The notes: generated from the sequence alone by a model not told the origin. Shown: positions 21,888-34,962, numbered from the stretch's first letter. The stretch is DNA of 64,000 nt from Neospora caninum Liverpool (GCF_000208865.1 NC_018395.1:5194839-5258838), one strand, 5' to 3'. Numbers and translations are program-made.

Positions 21888-24229
21888 AGGAAAGCGTATC
21901 TTGAGCGACAACGGAATTCCGTCTCGTGTTTGAGAAAACGTACACGGGGAATGAAGGGGAGTGCGTGAGAATGTTGTTTTGGCAGCGAACCTGATTCGTG
22001 TAGGAAACAGGAAGGCGCCATAGAAAAGCGAAAAACGGTAAAAAAGTAGCAAACTGTCAAACGTGTACAAAGCGAGGAGACGCAAAACTGCGGTGTAGGA
22101 AAAGGCGCGAAAAAGCAGGTTTTTCGTGGCTTGATTCAGGCAATCCAGATGACAAGGCAGTCTCTGACTTACAGAGGCCGACATACTCGTGAAAGGACGG
22201 AAGAATGTCAGCTCTCTTTTGTACAGCTGTATAGAGGTGATTCACCGGCCAGATATGCAGATTCTCATCGGATGTACAACCACTATCTCATGTGTCAACG
22301 CGAGAGTGGTGCTCTCCAGTTTCACGCAAGAAGGTGTCGTTCACGACGTAAAGGTGAATACACGATGTAGTCCAAAGTTCGCTCCAGCGAGAATACATAT
22401 CACCCGATGTGGCACGCAAGGCATGACGTGTATATGTTTTATTCAGTGCTGTTTTTGCCTGCTGTTGAGTCAAGGAACGTAATCGAATTTGGCGTGACAG
22501 CCAACCGCCTGTCCAGGTGCACGTAGGCGCCTCCTGTGCATATGCATGCGTACCTTCATGAAAAATTCGGTTCGATGGCCCACATTTCATGAGGCGTAAA
22601 TGTGTTCGTCACATCGGTTCGGTCCATTCGCGTCACAGGGAGCGGGGTAGAACACTGGGTGTTGCCTTCACCCCTCTCTGACTGTCAGAGTTGTCTTTGT
22701 TGCTTGTGAACGGAAAGCACAGCGAAATGGAAAGGTGGCGGTGCTCTGTGGATGCTGCGCAAATCTGCATGCCACGCAGGCATGTGTCGGCATGAGAATA
22801 CGTGAACACATGTGTATGCCCTCTTGACTTACGCAGGTATGTGCACGCAGTGTCTGTCTGTTGAAGAGAGCGAGCAATTCCGGTGTGTGCAGTGTGACAC
22901 CGGCGTGCGATCTTTGGACCGGTTGCATTTTTTGAGGGCCAACACCAGGAAGTTGGGACAGCACCTGTTTCCATACCGGTATACCGGTGTGTGCCGTGAA
23001 GGCGATGTGTATATGAAGAGACCCATATACAGAGACAGTTACGTGCGCAGGGGCATATACAGATTTTATATGTGTGCAACAATGCAGCAGAGAGCCTTGT
23101 CTGCAAGTCAAGCGCGTGGCTGCGTTTCTGTTATTTCGAGCTTGAATTTCATCGGTCATGCAACTCTTCTCATTTTCTAGAGTGGCCGACGCCACACAAA
23201 ACGTTCTCCGTGGTTCGCCGCATGTTGACTTGGGTTGGTGACTAGCCTTCCACAAATAAGAAACGCGAGAAAGAGCGAAATCCGAAACCGCAGAAGTTTC
23301 TCTCAGTGCATGCATGTACATACACGCGCACGCACGCGTGCAGGCAGTCCATTCAAGTCTGGGTGCCGTGTGTTTTGACGGGCCATTGACAAAAGAAGAG
23401 AGCAAGAGGTGTTCATCGCTTCATGGCCCCGTTCAGAGACGCACAGGCGACACTCCGGATGAAACCGAACGTCCGACTGCCCTACGTTTTAGCGAAACGC
23501 GAGAAACAGAAAAAGGAAAAAGCACACCGACGACCAGATACGGCATCTCTCCTGTCCGTCCGAAGAACTCTCAGGAGCGCACTGCCACCGCCCCCCCCCC
23601 CGCCCTCAATTCGCAACTGCATATCGAAAAGCGTTGGTTTCAAGTTTTGGTAGCAGTAGAACAACTCTCCAGCACAGATATCCTGGCATATGCAGCTCCA
23701 CGAGCACACAGCTACGCACTTGCAAACACACAGGCAGGCACATATCTGTATGCACGACACTGTGTATGGTCACAGGTGTGCCCGTCCCCAGATATACAGG
23801 CATGTACGTATCTGTGGATGGCAGTCGGTCCTTGACGCGCAGTCTAGGACTCAGTCTGTCGGCACATAGGGCCCTGAAAGCATCTCATCTGGAGGCGGCG
23901 CGAAACTGAGTTTGTTCGGTCTGCGCGTCGGCGCGACGACTGCAGGGTGAGGAGGAGATCGAGACCTGGAAACAAAAGGAAACTCCATTCTTGCGCGCGT
24001 TTCATCTGGCCTATCTAGGCGTCTAACCTAACGTCTCGTTGACCTCTCACATCTGCATTACAATCTGTTGCATCTCTGGAAACATGTGCATCCCCGACGC
24101 TGGGATGGGCGCCAGGAGCTTCTTGTCTCGCCTACGTCGTCAGACACACAGAGTGCACATTCTATACAACCGCACACCTCTGAATACCTATCTAAAGAAG
24201 ATGCCGATTTCATGATCTGCGGCGCGTCG
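21888..24229. other. Convergent intergenic region between PSD and the KH protein; no supported gene
   Basis: The 3' ends of the PSD gene (plus) and the KH-domain gene (minus) face each other here. The region carries many TGTGTAT and TGCATGC-type stretches and a run of twelve C near 23589. Open frames on both strands are short, Cys/His/Arg-rich shadows without splice support. It should contain both 3' untranslated regions. Confidence 0.5.
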
Positions 24230-25227
24230 TCACCAAGCACGTAGGAGCATAAACGGTGCACGTAGACACGCGTGTAAATGAGAAATGCGCGACTCTGAGG
24301 CTGACCGAGAACGCGATCTCCGGCCCTTTTTGTCTCGCCGTCTTCGCCTCCTTTCTTCTGCCTCGCGGCGTCGTCTCGCCATCTCCTGCTCGTCGGGAAG
24401 GCCTGTTTGCCAGAAGCTGTTTGCAATCATCTGCTGTACGTCTCCGACGCTGGATGCCAAATTTCTGGACGGCGGCCCGCGAACAAGTTCCGTTAGCACA
24501 ACAACGACAGGCGACAAATGCAAAGTGCAGAGAAACGGAGGTGCGCATTTGCAGAGAGCATGCAGGACACAAGAGTTGAACGTCAGTCACATACAACGCA
24601 CGCGTGCATGCATCGCTGTCTGTGTAGTGAAGGATTGCATGCGGAGGCTTCGGCACACACTGCGCATTCGCGCACACGGCAAGGTAAGCCAGGCTGCAGC
24701 CACCGGCACAACGTGATCGGGAAAGTTGCATAATCGCCTTTAACGAGTGAGGTAAACCAAAGAGCGATTTTACAAGAGAGAGGACAGCAAGCATTTCGAA
24801 GCGCACACGACAGGCATGTGCTCCCTACTTACCGCCGACACACTACGTTTCTCAATAGCCCGAACATGGAGAAGAAACCTTTACACCAAAACATGTACCT
24901 CTCATACATATTTATTTATATAGAGAGCGAGAGAGAGAGGAGATGCGCTTTGCACAGTTCGATTGCTGTTCACGTAAGACCTGTGGATATACGAATATAC
25001 ATCTACGCGCCTGTAGGTGCACACCTACAGCGGTTTTCAACTCATACATACACGCCGCAAGTTGAGAAGTTACATGAAATCTAATCCTTGGGGCACACCG
25101 TCTCATTGACGCCTGATTGCGGTTATAAAGTCACCACACGCACCTGTTTTTCAGTACCAAACTCAGAAGCCTCTGAAGACGAATGCATGTAACTACCGAT
25201 GCATGCACATCGATATATGCACACACA

Positions 25228-25275
<48 letters not shown>

Positions 25276-28200
25276 TGTAGTGGCCATGTGCATGGGCGTG
25301 AGTATGGAGAGCTATCCACGTTTGTTACGTTAGTGCGGTGTGTTTAACACTAGTTTACATGCGCTCATTTTGAGATGCAGTTTAATTGGAAAATGGAAGA
25401 CGGAATCGTTATCAAGCACCAGGCAGTCCTGCACACTGAGACCCATCGAAAAGCGCCTCAAAGTGGCGTAGATAGTGTCACTGTCTTGCCCTACGGTACG
25501 TTTCCCAGCATCGCCATCTACGTGAATACCTGTACATGTCTCTGCGCGTGAATGGACATTGTATTCACCTAGTGATACACATGAACGTCTCAGAATCTGT
25601 CTGCATGTGCGTCTCAGCAGTCTACTTAGAAAGTGATAGTTCCACGTTTCGGCAGGCGCATAGGGAGTTTCTCGTCCTCAGTCGCACACGGATCCTCTGT
25701 GTGGTTGAGGACTGACAACAAAAGCGCGAAACTGCACTTTCCTCTGGCCGTCTCCCACTGAGGGAAGCCGACGGGCGGGAAGGACCGCCGACAACGAGAA
25801 GTGGAGCATGCGTGAGCTCGACGGGAGAGAAACGCGAGACGGAGGCTTCCAACTTTCACTGCGGCCCGCGTCTCGCCTCTCCCGGCTCCTCTCGCTTCCC
25901 CTGCCAGAGACGAAGCGATTACCGGCCCTGGCGCAGTCTCAGAAACAAACAGACGGTGTGAACACGAGCGAAAAAAGCTCCAGAAAACGATTCACGTGGA
26001 GCTCGTACCCTGGTGACCCGCGCGGGTCAGAAAGTGGCGTCTGCATGCAGAAAACGAGGAAAACAGACACCGGAGAAATGGGGCCACACGGGCGCGGCAG
26101 CCAGGCGACCGCGCCTTGCCCTCAAAACGTGAAGGGAGTCGTAGCACTCCTGCTCACATATCTGAAGAGACAGATCAATGTGGAGGCCGAGATACATATA
26201 TAGGTGTACAGAGAGAGATATATAGGCATATATATGTATTTAGGAATAGCCTATGCACACTCTACACGTGAAGCCCCAAACGACCAGTGGGTACGCGGCT
26301 ATCTCATTGTATCGAGGGAGCGAGGCACACATATGCCGCAGTTTCGACGTGTGCAGAGATCTCTGAACGCATGAATACACTGCTACCGTGTGGCGACGGT
26401 CCTCCAGCTTAGCATGTTTGTCACCATTGCGCGATTCCACAGTGCCCGACACCACTCGACAGATCTCACGTTTCGCTAGGAATGAAATTTCCACTACCTG
26501 CATGCAGATTTCGGTTGGTGCGGCGCTGCCGGTGCCTGCCATCCCTGCGCAAGGAGACACGACAGAGAGAGAGTGGACCGCCCATGAGGAGAAAACGCGA
26601 GAAGGTCGGGAAAAAAAGCATCGCCAGGCTAGAAATCCCTGCATGCATGCGCCCGTATTCCTAACACGCCTTTATACACACTGGCATTCACATGGCAGAA
26701 TCTACAGTGTACATGTGGCTGAAGTCTCCAGTCGTACAGAAAGACAGTTATCAAAAGACACCCACACGTAGAAGCATATTCGCAAACCTCCCTGAAACAC
26801 GCATGCGTCGCCCCGCAGTCAGGGAGCAAACAACTCAACTATACAAATCTACACATATGTACAGTTACCTTTGTATACTCTTACACGTATACACTTATAT
26901 CCACTCTTAACTATATACTCCAAATAGATGTATGTATGGGCTTGCGTGCCTATGTAAAGATCTACGGTGTCGCACTTGGTTGAAGAGCAGTTTGCGGCGC
27001 GTCCTTTGGCAACTCCCCCTTTTGCGCCTGCTTTTGGTGGAGAAAGCTGTCGGGGTCTGTGTGTTGCCTCAGCGCCTCTTCCACGCACGCAAGCCTCCAC
27101 TTAATCAAAGCAACAGCCTTGTCCAGAGAGTCTTCCGTGCATGCGAAGATCGCGAAGTTCAGAGGCTCGTCCGACAGGGAGCTCCCGTTTGCGCCGGCCT
27201 GTGCAGAGCTGCCTGAAGACCGAGGCAGAAGAGAAGTGGAATTCGAAAGACCAGTCGCGTCGAACTAACGAAGAAAACACGCAGAGGGCAACCGCGGAGC
27301 GAAAGAATGATCCTGAGAGAGAAAAGGAACCAAAGGAAGACAAAGAGAGACGGAAAACGAGAGAGAAGCGAGAGAGACGAGGGAAAGAGAGAAAACGGAT
27401 AGCGGAAGGGAGGGGAAAAAGAGAAAGACGGAGAAAGAACAGATGGCAAGAAATAAGGGAGGAACGGAGCTCGGCAGGGGTGGGAGAGCGAGCAAACGCC
27501 CACGAATGCAGGAGACGAGTGGCTAGAGAGAGGCCCCAGTCGTTTCTTCCCCGAACGTCTTCAGCCGGCGGCTTCTTATATTTGCAGCTTTTCCTTCGTC
27601 CTGTCGCCCACCCTGAGAGAGGCGACCTTGGACGTCGACGTAAGCGTGGCTGATGTCGAACACGTGGCGGAGAAACTCAGCCTGCACACAGCGAAGAGAG
27701 GGGAAGTGCACGAGCACAGCTCACAGGAAGACGGAGAGGCGGTAGAGAGAGACACAGCGAGAGAGAACTGGAGAGAAGAAATTTTTATATGTCACTCTGT
27801 GCCGTTTTAAAGTGAAAGTACCATGTCTGACTGAAAAACGCGAGATCCAACAAGGAAAAGAGCAGCGTGAGAGAAAAACTCACGTCGGGCCCCTGCATGG
27901 CTGCTACAGCGTCGAAATTGGAAGGCACGACGACGTGGGGCGGAAACATCAGCTGCTGCTTCGAGCACAGAAGATCCCCTGAGAAATGCAACACACAAGT
28001 CGCAACTCGCACGCGCCTGGACTGAGGCAGATTTCGAGTCGACGGCCGTCTCCAAAGCATCCGCAGAGTCCCCTGGTGTACACCACATGCATCTACATGG
28101 AAAGACCGAGAACGATCTGTATCTCGGCACACAGGCACGGGGGAGACAGGAAAGTGCATGTCTCCACTGGGTAACCGACGGCACGCACCTCCAGGCAAAG

Positions 28201-30554
28201 AACTTGATATTCTGTTCGCCACAAGCATTACTAGATTTACATAAACGACAAAGACATCTTAGCTATGCTCTGCTAACACAATAGAACTTGGATCCGGTAA
28301 ACAAAGACATTCAAGATCTAAACCAGTCACGCTGAGGACCAGCGACACAGGACTTCGACACCCGCAAAAACCGTCTCAGTGTGCGTCTGAACCTGCCGCA
28401 CGTCACTGCGCCACATTCAGAACGGCCCGCACCTGTAGAGAAACGTCTGCGGCCTCTCCTGTGTCTAGGCACGAAATGCAAACCGTGCGAGAAAACCGTC
28501 CACCGCATTTGAGACAAAGGTTCAGCGCAGTACACCCAGCTGGGACACGTCGCGCACGGACCTTTACCACGCAAAACCGCGCACGCATGTACGAAGGCAC
28601 TGCATGCATGAAGGCACTGCATGCATGAAGGCAGTGCATGTGTGAAGTCGTACTTGCGCAAATGGCTCCTCGGAGCACTGTGGCCTTTTTGTCGGCGGTG
28701 ATTCGCAAGTGCAAACCCTTCTTTCCCTCGCCACCAGGCTTCCCTCTGGCGAGGACCGCCGCACCCGTTCTCTCGCGGATCTTCTGTTGCGTCTCCTTCT
28801 TCAGCAGACGCGGCCAGGCCTCGGGGCGCACAGTCGTCGCGGCAGAGGCTACTGCGTCTGCGCAACTCTCCGAAGCGGAGGAAGCAGGTGGACTCGTGGC
28901 GATCGCGAGATCCATCGAGAAGAGGCCGTTCGGAAGTTGCTGCTGTGAGGGCGCACAAAACGAACAGGGGAAAAGCGAGTTTGAAACGCGATTCGCCGCT
29001 GACTCTGTTTATACACCTCCGCGCACTTTTCAGCCCGGTACACTCTGCACCACCACAGTGTGTGGAGCTTACGTGCGGCGTCTCCCTTTGCGGCCACGAA
29101 CCCTAAATGAATCTTCGTGAGGGCGTGTACACAGTGATGCCTATGCATACGCATCTTTAGGTGCGGATATACATACATGTAGGTCTGTATCTGTACACGC
29201 ATATTAACGAAAGAGACACACTTGCATCCATGGACTTGCACATTTACGTGTGTGTGTGCACTGTTACACAGACTAGGGAACAAGAGACACAGACCGATGG
29301 ATTCTTTCTCCTGTACTGACAGCATGAAGTCCGCGGCGCGATCGCCACGGATTTCTGGGTTTCTCACCACCTCCGGGAACGAAGTGTCGTTTTCGTCGAG
29401 AACTTGTTTTTCCACTTTCGGCTTCGGGAGCATGAGACTGGCAACCCGCATCGCCTCGTGGGCGGCTTTGCGGGCTGCAGCTGCATGCATTTCTTTTGCG
29501 GCATGCTGGACACACAAGATCACACCACAGTTTCTCAAACTCAAGAACAGGACAGCCTGCAAAGGATTCAGGAAGTTCCTTATCGCGCGTTTCCCAATGT
29601 GCTGTTTGCTTGCAGTGTGTCCCGAGGCCACCCAGACATCGCCCCACACACACACACACACACAGCAAGAAAAGAGAGAACCGAGAGACTCGATCACACA
29701 ACGGATATACAAGCGTCTGCCAGTGGACGACATGTGGGAACGTGATGTACAACAGCGAATCGATACACGAACTGGCAACACGCCCTTGCGTGGCTCCAGT
29801 CCCTTGTTGTCTCTCCACCTTTTGAGCGTTCGGTCTTGCTTGTCCACTCTCGCGCTCTCTTCTCTCTGTGTGTAAAGCTTCAGCAAGTCCCCTTTTCCCT
29901 CTTCTCGGCCCATTCGCTCGCCTGTCCCTCCTGAGTTTCTCCATCCTTCCGTTTCGCCCCTCTCTGGTTTTTCTGTCTTCCTCTTCGCTCCCTCCCCCCT
30001 TCCTCCCCTTCCCCTGTCGCGGCGTCCTCTTCTTCCCGAACTCCGCAGGGTCTTCTGAGTTCGGTGTCCCTTGTTCTTCCCTCGCTCACGGCAGAGACGT
30101 AGGAGGCTGGGTAGAAGCTTGGAGCGGGAGGCGGAGCAGGCGAAGGAACGAAACTCGGACGCGGCGTGAACGGGTACCTTTGATTCGGCGCGACATGCGC
30201 GCTGCGACTCACTGCTTCGTCACTTGCATGTGAAAACGCAGGTTGAGGAAAAGGCGAGAAAGACGCGCTGTGCATGCTACCCTGGCTTCCTGGCGGCGCG
30301 GGTGTTCGCAGCCCGTGGTTCGTTCGCGAGTGGAAAGAAGACGATCCTGGGGCTGAGGAGGCAGAGATCAGCGACGAGGGGAGAGGAGAAGGCAGCGCCT
30401 TGGACTGAGACGCAGCAGCCTGCAACGCTTCCAACCGTCTCTGCGCCGCGCGCTTCAGTTCAGAAATATCCAGAGACGAACCTGAGGGCGGGGGAGAAGA
30501 CGACTCGGCAGAAGGAGAGACACCCCCCGTGGCCCCAACCGGAGGCGAGGACAT
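24230..30554 (-). CDS. Two-KH-domain RNA-binding protein, KHDC4/BLOM7-like, with RS-like tail
   Basis: Probable splicing-associated RNA-binding protein. Exons: 30090..30554, 29317..29505, 28654..28942, 27884..27978, 27612..27681, 26966..27212, 24230..24464; phases agree, 529 aa. The start ATG at 30554 (MSSPPVGATGG) sits in ACAAAGATGT. An Ala/Lys helix (AAARKAAHEAMRV) and a conserved linker (LDENDTSFPEVVRNPEIRGD) precede the first KH unit, about residues 256-314 (KETQQKIRERTGAAVLARGKP ... GLHLRITA). The second, about 322-420, runs from FPPHVVVPSNFDAVAAMQGPD through FLRHVFDISHAYVDVQGR to EPLNFAIFACTEDSLDKAVALI. This parallels KHDC4, where FNV...GPG.SYLQHI.TGAKV..RG is followed by EPM. The C terminus has a basic RRRREAEERRRRRRDKK run and RRSRSRSASESR. 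The last intron (2.5 kb) is least certain. Confidence 0.72.
25230..25271. repeat. (AT)n microsatellite in the last KH-gene intron
   Basis: A pure AT run of about 42 bases flanked by TGCACACACATGC-type sequence. It lies in the intron between the exons ending at 26966 and starting at 24464. Confidence 0.9.
28592..28645. repeat. 17-bp tandem repeat carrying TGCATGCA, in a KH-gene intron
   Basis: Three near-identical 17-base units (gaaggcactgcatgcat) in tandem just inside the intron after the exon ending at 28654. The third unit has small changes. Each of the first two carries the palindrome TGCATGCA, a motif reported as enriched in Toxoplasma promoters and bound by ApiAP2-type factors. Confidence 0.8.
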
Positions 30555-32329
30555 CTTTGTGGAAAGGAACAAAGAGGCGGGAAGAAGCGTTCCCTCTTCT
30601 TTAGGTTGTCGCGCCTCCTCTCTGTTATCTTTCCACTTTGCGCGGTGTTCCTCCCTTCACGTTTTTCCTCTCTGGTTCTCTGTTTCGTCGCCTGCGTTTT
30701 CCCTGCCTTTTCCCCGCCGTCCGCTTCGCGCGCTCCTGGGTCCTTTCGCCAGGCCGTTCTCCTCTTCCCTTCTCCTCTCCGATCGGTCCCGAAGCGAGCT
30801 CAGAGGCGTCCTCCGCCGTCTCGAAGGCACGGCACCGCCAACGGGGAGCGCACGGGCGGGCAACCGGAGAAGTCGAAGAAGGCTGCGGGGACCGCGACGC
30901 ACGGAAGTCGACCTGCGACGAGAAGAGGCCGCGAAAGAGAGAGGGGAGACGCTGAAAGAGAGACAGGAAAAAGATGAAGACGCAGTTTCTCAAAGAGAAG
31001 AGATGCAGACGGAGGACACCCAAGGAGACACCCAAGGGAGGAGACGGGCGAGCCTTCTCGAAGCGTAGATCCGGCTGGGTAAAATCGAGACATATGAGAC
31101 GAGGACCATACGGCGGCTCCGCGGGGGGAAAGGGCGAGGAACTTGGGCGACGATCACACATGCAGGGCTTCGCCGGGACACGCTGAATGAACTACGCGGG
31201 AAAACGAGAGACAGAGAGAGCGCGAAAATCAGACACCCAGTTCCCAGCTTGTCTACAGACTTTAGTGGCGAGAAGCCGAGTCCGGAAGTGCAGAAATGCG
31301 CAGGTAGTGGGAAGAGCCTCGAGGAGCTGAAAATCCAGAAGCGAAAAGCGCATGCCTTGAACTGCCCGCGAGTCCGAGCATAACGGACAAAAGCTGCGTT
31401 TTATGCGCATATGCATGCACATACGCTTCCTCACTCCAGCGTAGCTTCATCTCTGCACTGGTGAAGAAGGTCCGAAGAGAAACGACGGGCGGAGGTATGG
31501 AAAGTCTAATGAGAAAGGAAATTGGAGAACGCAAAGATCCAGCAGGAAAAGAGAAGCGAGTCGAGAGAAGGACGAGAGCAGGCGTGAAAGACGACAACTC
31601 TGCTTTTCCTCAGAGACGAAAAGTCGAGACGGCTCCGTCGAAAAGACGAGCACCCGCGAGGAATCGCCGCGAAACTCGACGCTCAAATAGGCTCAACTCG
31701 TCGGACGGAGTCTTTTTGCCGAGGCACATTTTCGCTGCCTCTTCCATTTCACGTTGATCAATTATGTGTGAAAAAATAGACACCATTATGCATATGTGTA
31801 TGTATATTAACGGATCCGTACACATGTGTATACATATATATGTGCGGTGATAACTGCTGCGCCGCGAACAGCGCGTAGGACGAAGGGTACTCGACCTGAT
31901 TCACTGCTGTTGGTCGCCGTCTCTCTCTGTTTCCTCCAGCTTTTCAGGGAGCAAAACTCTGGAGTGTTCTCTGACTGCTCGTCTCCACTGAAGCTGTCTC
32001 TTGCGCGCTTCGTCGGACACAAAAGTGAGGAATTTATCCCTTTTTTTCTCCTTCTTTTACTTGCTCTCCGTCGCACCTACCTGTCTCGGCTACAATGCTA
32101 AGCGTCGTCGCTATCACAGCCGTGAGTGTTGGTGGTCCTATCATCTTCTCTTCTCTCCGCTTTCTCCAAATTTAAAAGGCCTTTCGGAAGTCTCCCGAGC
32201 TGTGACCTCCCTCGTGTCGTACTCGTAGTAGTAGTACTACTACTACTACTACTAGAAGAAGAAGAAGAAGAAGAAGAAGAAGAAGAAGAAGAAGAAGAAG
32301 AAGAAGAAGAAGAAGAAGAAGAAGAAGAA

Positions 32330-32364
<35 letters not shown>

Positions 32365-32898
32365 CAATCTACGTCAATCTACGTCAAACAGGGATGTGCA
32401 AGTACCTGCAAGGAAGAGCTATAGGAAGAGAGAAAGGAGAATAAAGGATAGCGCGGCATTCCCCCTCCCCGCGGTATTCCCCTTCCCCGCGCTTCTGTTT
32501 GTCTTGTCTGCATGCTCGTATTCAGAAAATAATCTGCATAAATGCATACAGGTGAATTTTTTCGCGTTTACTCTTGTTTCTTGGTTGTTCTTTCCGCTCG
32601 TTCTTCATTCCCTCCCTCTCGCTATTCTGTCTCGGCTTACCCGCCCCTCTCCCTTCTCCAATTTCTCTCACTGGAGAACTCGTCACGTGCGGAAACGCGT
32701 CTCACTACTTTCTCTGCTGCTCCTTTTTCTCCTTCTTCTTCCTTTTCTTCCTCTTCTTCCTCATCTTCCTCTTCTCCCTCACTTTCTCCCTCTTCTTCGC
32801 ATGCTGGTTGTTCTCTTTCCTCTGCTTCCTCGTCTCCCTTTTCCCTGTCCACGTCCGTTTCCTCCGGTGAAACTCGAGAGAGAAACGGACATCTCCTC
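30555..32898. other. Divergent intergenic region between the KH protein and the SDR gene
   Basis: Start codons of the KH gene (minus, 30554) and the SDR gene (plus, 32899) face away from each other, so both promoters and leaders should lie here. The right half is dominated by pyrimidine tracts and a compound trinucleotide microsatellite. Minus-strand segments at 31.2-31.75 kb contain a good-looking acceptor (GATTTTCAG at about 31.3 kb) and short coding-like stretches, but I could not build a phase-consistent gene. Confidence 0.5.
32225..32363. repeat. Compound (GTA)n-(CTA)n-(GAA)n-(GAT)n microsatellite
   Basis: Four trinucleotide repeats abut: GTA, then CTA, then a long GAA run, then a GAT run. 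On one strand it would encode poly-Glu then poly-Asp and on the other poly-Ser, which explains the long open frames here. It lies about 540 bases upstream of the SDR start codon and is treated as non-coding. Confidence 0.92.
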
Positions 32899-34421
32899 AT
32901 GGGAATGGCGCAGGGCGGAGAAGAAAGGCGCTCTCGCGTCACCTCTGGCTCTCTTCCGCCGCAGCGCGTCCTCGTCCTCGGCGGCACGGCGTTCATTGGG
33001 CGAGTTGTCACGCGTGAGTTGTCGCAGCCGTCACGCACACAAGCGGACGGGGAGCCCGAAGAGAAGCGAAAAGCAAAAATTGAAGCGAGGGCGAGGGGCG
33101 GGAAAGGGATGCATCAGATCCGGTAGAAGAGCAGACTTTGAAGAGCGGCGAGAGGCGCTCGCACCTCAGGAGCCAGAGAGAGTGCAACTCTGAGGGCGCA
33201 CGGGAGGAAAAGTGAAGAGGGAATTGGGAAAGAAGGCGATGCCAAGCGTGCAGGAAATCCTCGAGAGAAATGCGTTTTGAAGACCAGGCAAGAGAGAACG
33301 TGAGGCAACGGCAAAGTGCTGAAAACGCGTGACGGAACGGAAAACGCAACGGAACGAATCAACGCAAGCAGAAGACGCCAGCGAAACGTGTTCTCTCTCG
33401 AGGTTCCCGTCTAGTCGCGGGTGCTTCCTTTCTGCACTTCTCTCCCGTTGCTCCCCTGCGCTTCCCTTGTATCCGCCCTCTCTCTGTCACTGTCTTTCTC
33501 TCTCTTCCGTCTCTGCGTTCGTCTCTCGTTCGCCTTCGGTCTTCCGCTCCGTCTCATCTTCTCCTTTCTCGAGTTTTGTGCTCTGCTTCAGGGCGATTGC
33601 ACGATGAAGACTATCCGCTCGTCTTCGTTAACCGCGGGCGGTCTTACTGGGAAGGAAACGGTAGGCTTTTCCTTCTTTTCGGGTCCTCCCCTCCGTGACG
33701 CTTGGGCCCTCGCCTTCGACCGTTCCTCCGCGCTTCCTCCTCTGCCATGCTCTCCTCAGCCGCCTTCCCCTTTCGTTTTTTGCTCCCCGCTCCCTCGATC
33801 TCCACAGGCCCTATGCACCCGCCCAGGGCAATTGAGAAGACGGTATCTGCCACGTCTGCCGTTTCTGCTCTGTGTCTCCGCCGGCCGAGACGGAATCCGT
33901 CACCCCACCACAGGTGTCCTCGCGTCTCCTGTTCCCGGTCTCAGGCATCGATCAAGCTGAGTATCACCGCGCTGACCGCCGGGACCCAAAGGCCTTTGCC
34001 GACTGCGTCGCCGATCTAACCGAGAGAGAGGAAGTAAGTCGGCACTCGCCCGTAGAACTGTCTCTCCTTTCTTACCTACACGCATTTGCAAACGCATGCA
34101 CCTGCGTGCCTCGCTCGCCTCCAGGGTGGCTGTACCGACCGTCCAGCTCTCTCCGTCGACGCGCCTGAAAGTGCCTGCGAACAGTTCGTCGCCACATTCT
34201 TTGCGGCCTCGCCGTCTTTCAATGTGTCCACATGGAGACACGCATATCACTGCCGCGCAAGACAGCCGCCTCAGAAATGTGCATCTCCCTATCTGCACTG
34301 TGACAAATTGTGCAATATGCGACCATGGATGCATATGTGCATGTATATCATCTATGCATGTATATTCATCTATGCACAGATTCATGAATCTGCGCATATA
34401 TACGCATCTATGCAGTAATAC

Positions 34422-34474
<53 letters not shown>

Positions 34475-34510
34475 TCCAGTCATATATATGCACCTAGGCC
34501 TGAATATTCA

Positions 34511-34543
<33 letters not shown>

Positions 34544-34962
34544 GCCTGGCTATGTATGTATGTATATATATATGTATATGTATGTATAGGCCGAGGTGCT
34601 CGAGTTTGTGTTTTTCCTCCAGGCTCCGTTGTGTGTGTTTTTCTGGGATCGTCTTTTCGGTCCTTTTTTGTGTTGGCGGGTTTCATTCTCATCTCGTCGA
34701 CTCTTCGCGCCTGCGTCTTCGTATGCTGCCTCCCTTCGTGCGCGTCTTCCAGGCCACAAGAGGCAGGTCTTGGCTGGCTGTTGTCGACTTCTCCGCATAT
34801 AAGCCGCGCGACATCCAAGTGAGTCGTCACAGATTTTGCGCTCCTCTAAGTTCGAAGCGCGCTTCTTTCTTCCGACAGTGTTGAAGGCCTCGCAGGCTAA
34901 AACCGTTTCCGCATACGACATCACCTGAGAGCGCTTACAAACTCCCCGTCCACACACGTCTT

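Noticed and set aside
26498..26544. 47-base exon in the long last intron of the KH gene
   Set aside because: Excellent acceptor and CAG|GTAGTG donor, but using it requires a different donor for the previous exon and a later acceptor for the last exon. The simpler join is phase-consistent. It remains a real alternative.
31060..31747. Possible small minus-strand gene (MEEAAKMCLGKK..., LLEALPTTCAFLHF...)
   Set aside because: Individual stretches look coding and one acceptor is strong, but I could not find donors that keep frame, and there is no family match.
32126..33193. 355-codon plus-strand frame with poly-Glu and poly-Asp
   Set aside because: The acidic runs are the GAA/GAT microsatellite in frame, and the rest is translated pyrimidine tract. 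The real SDR exon 1 is in another frame.
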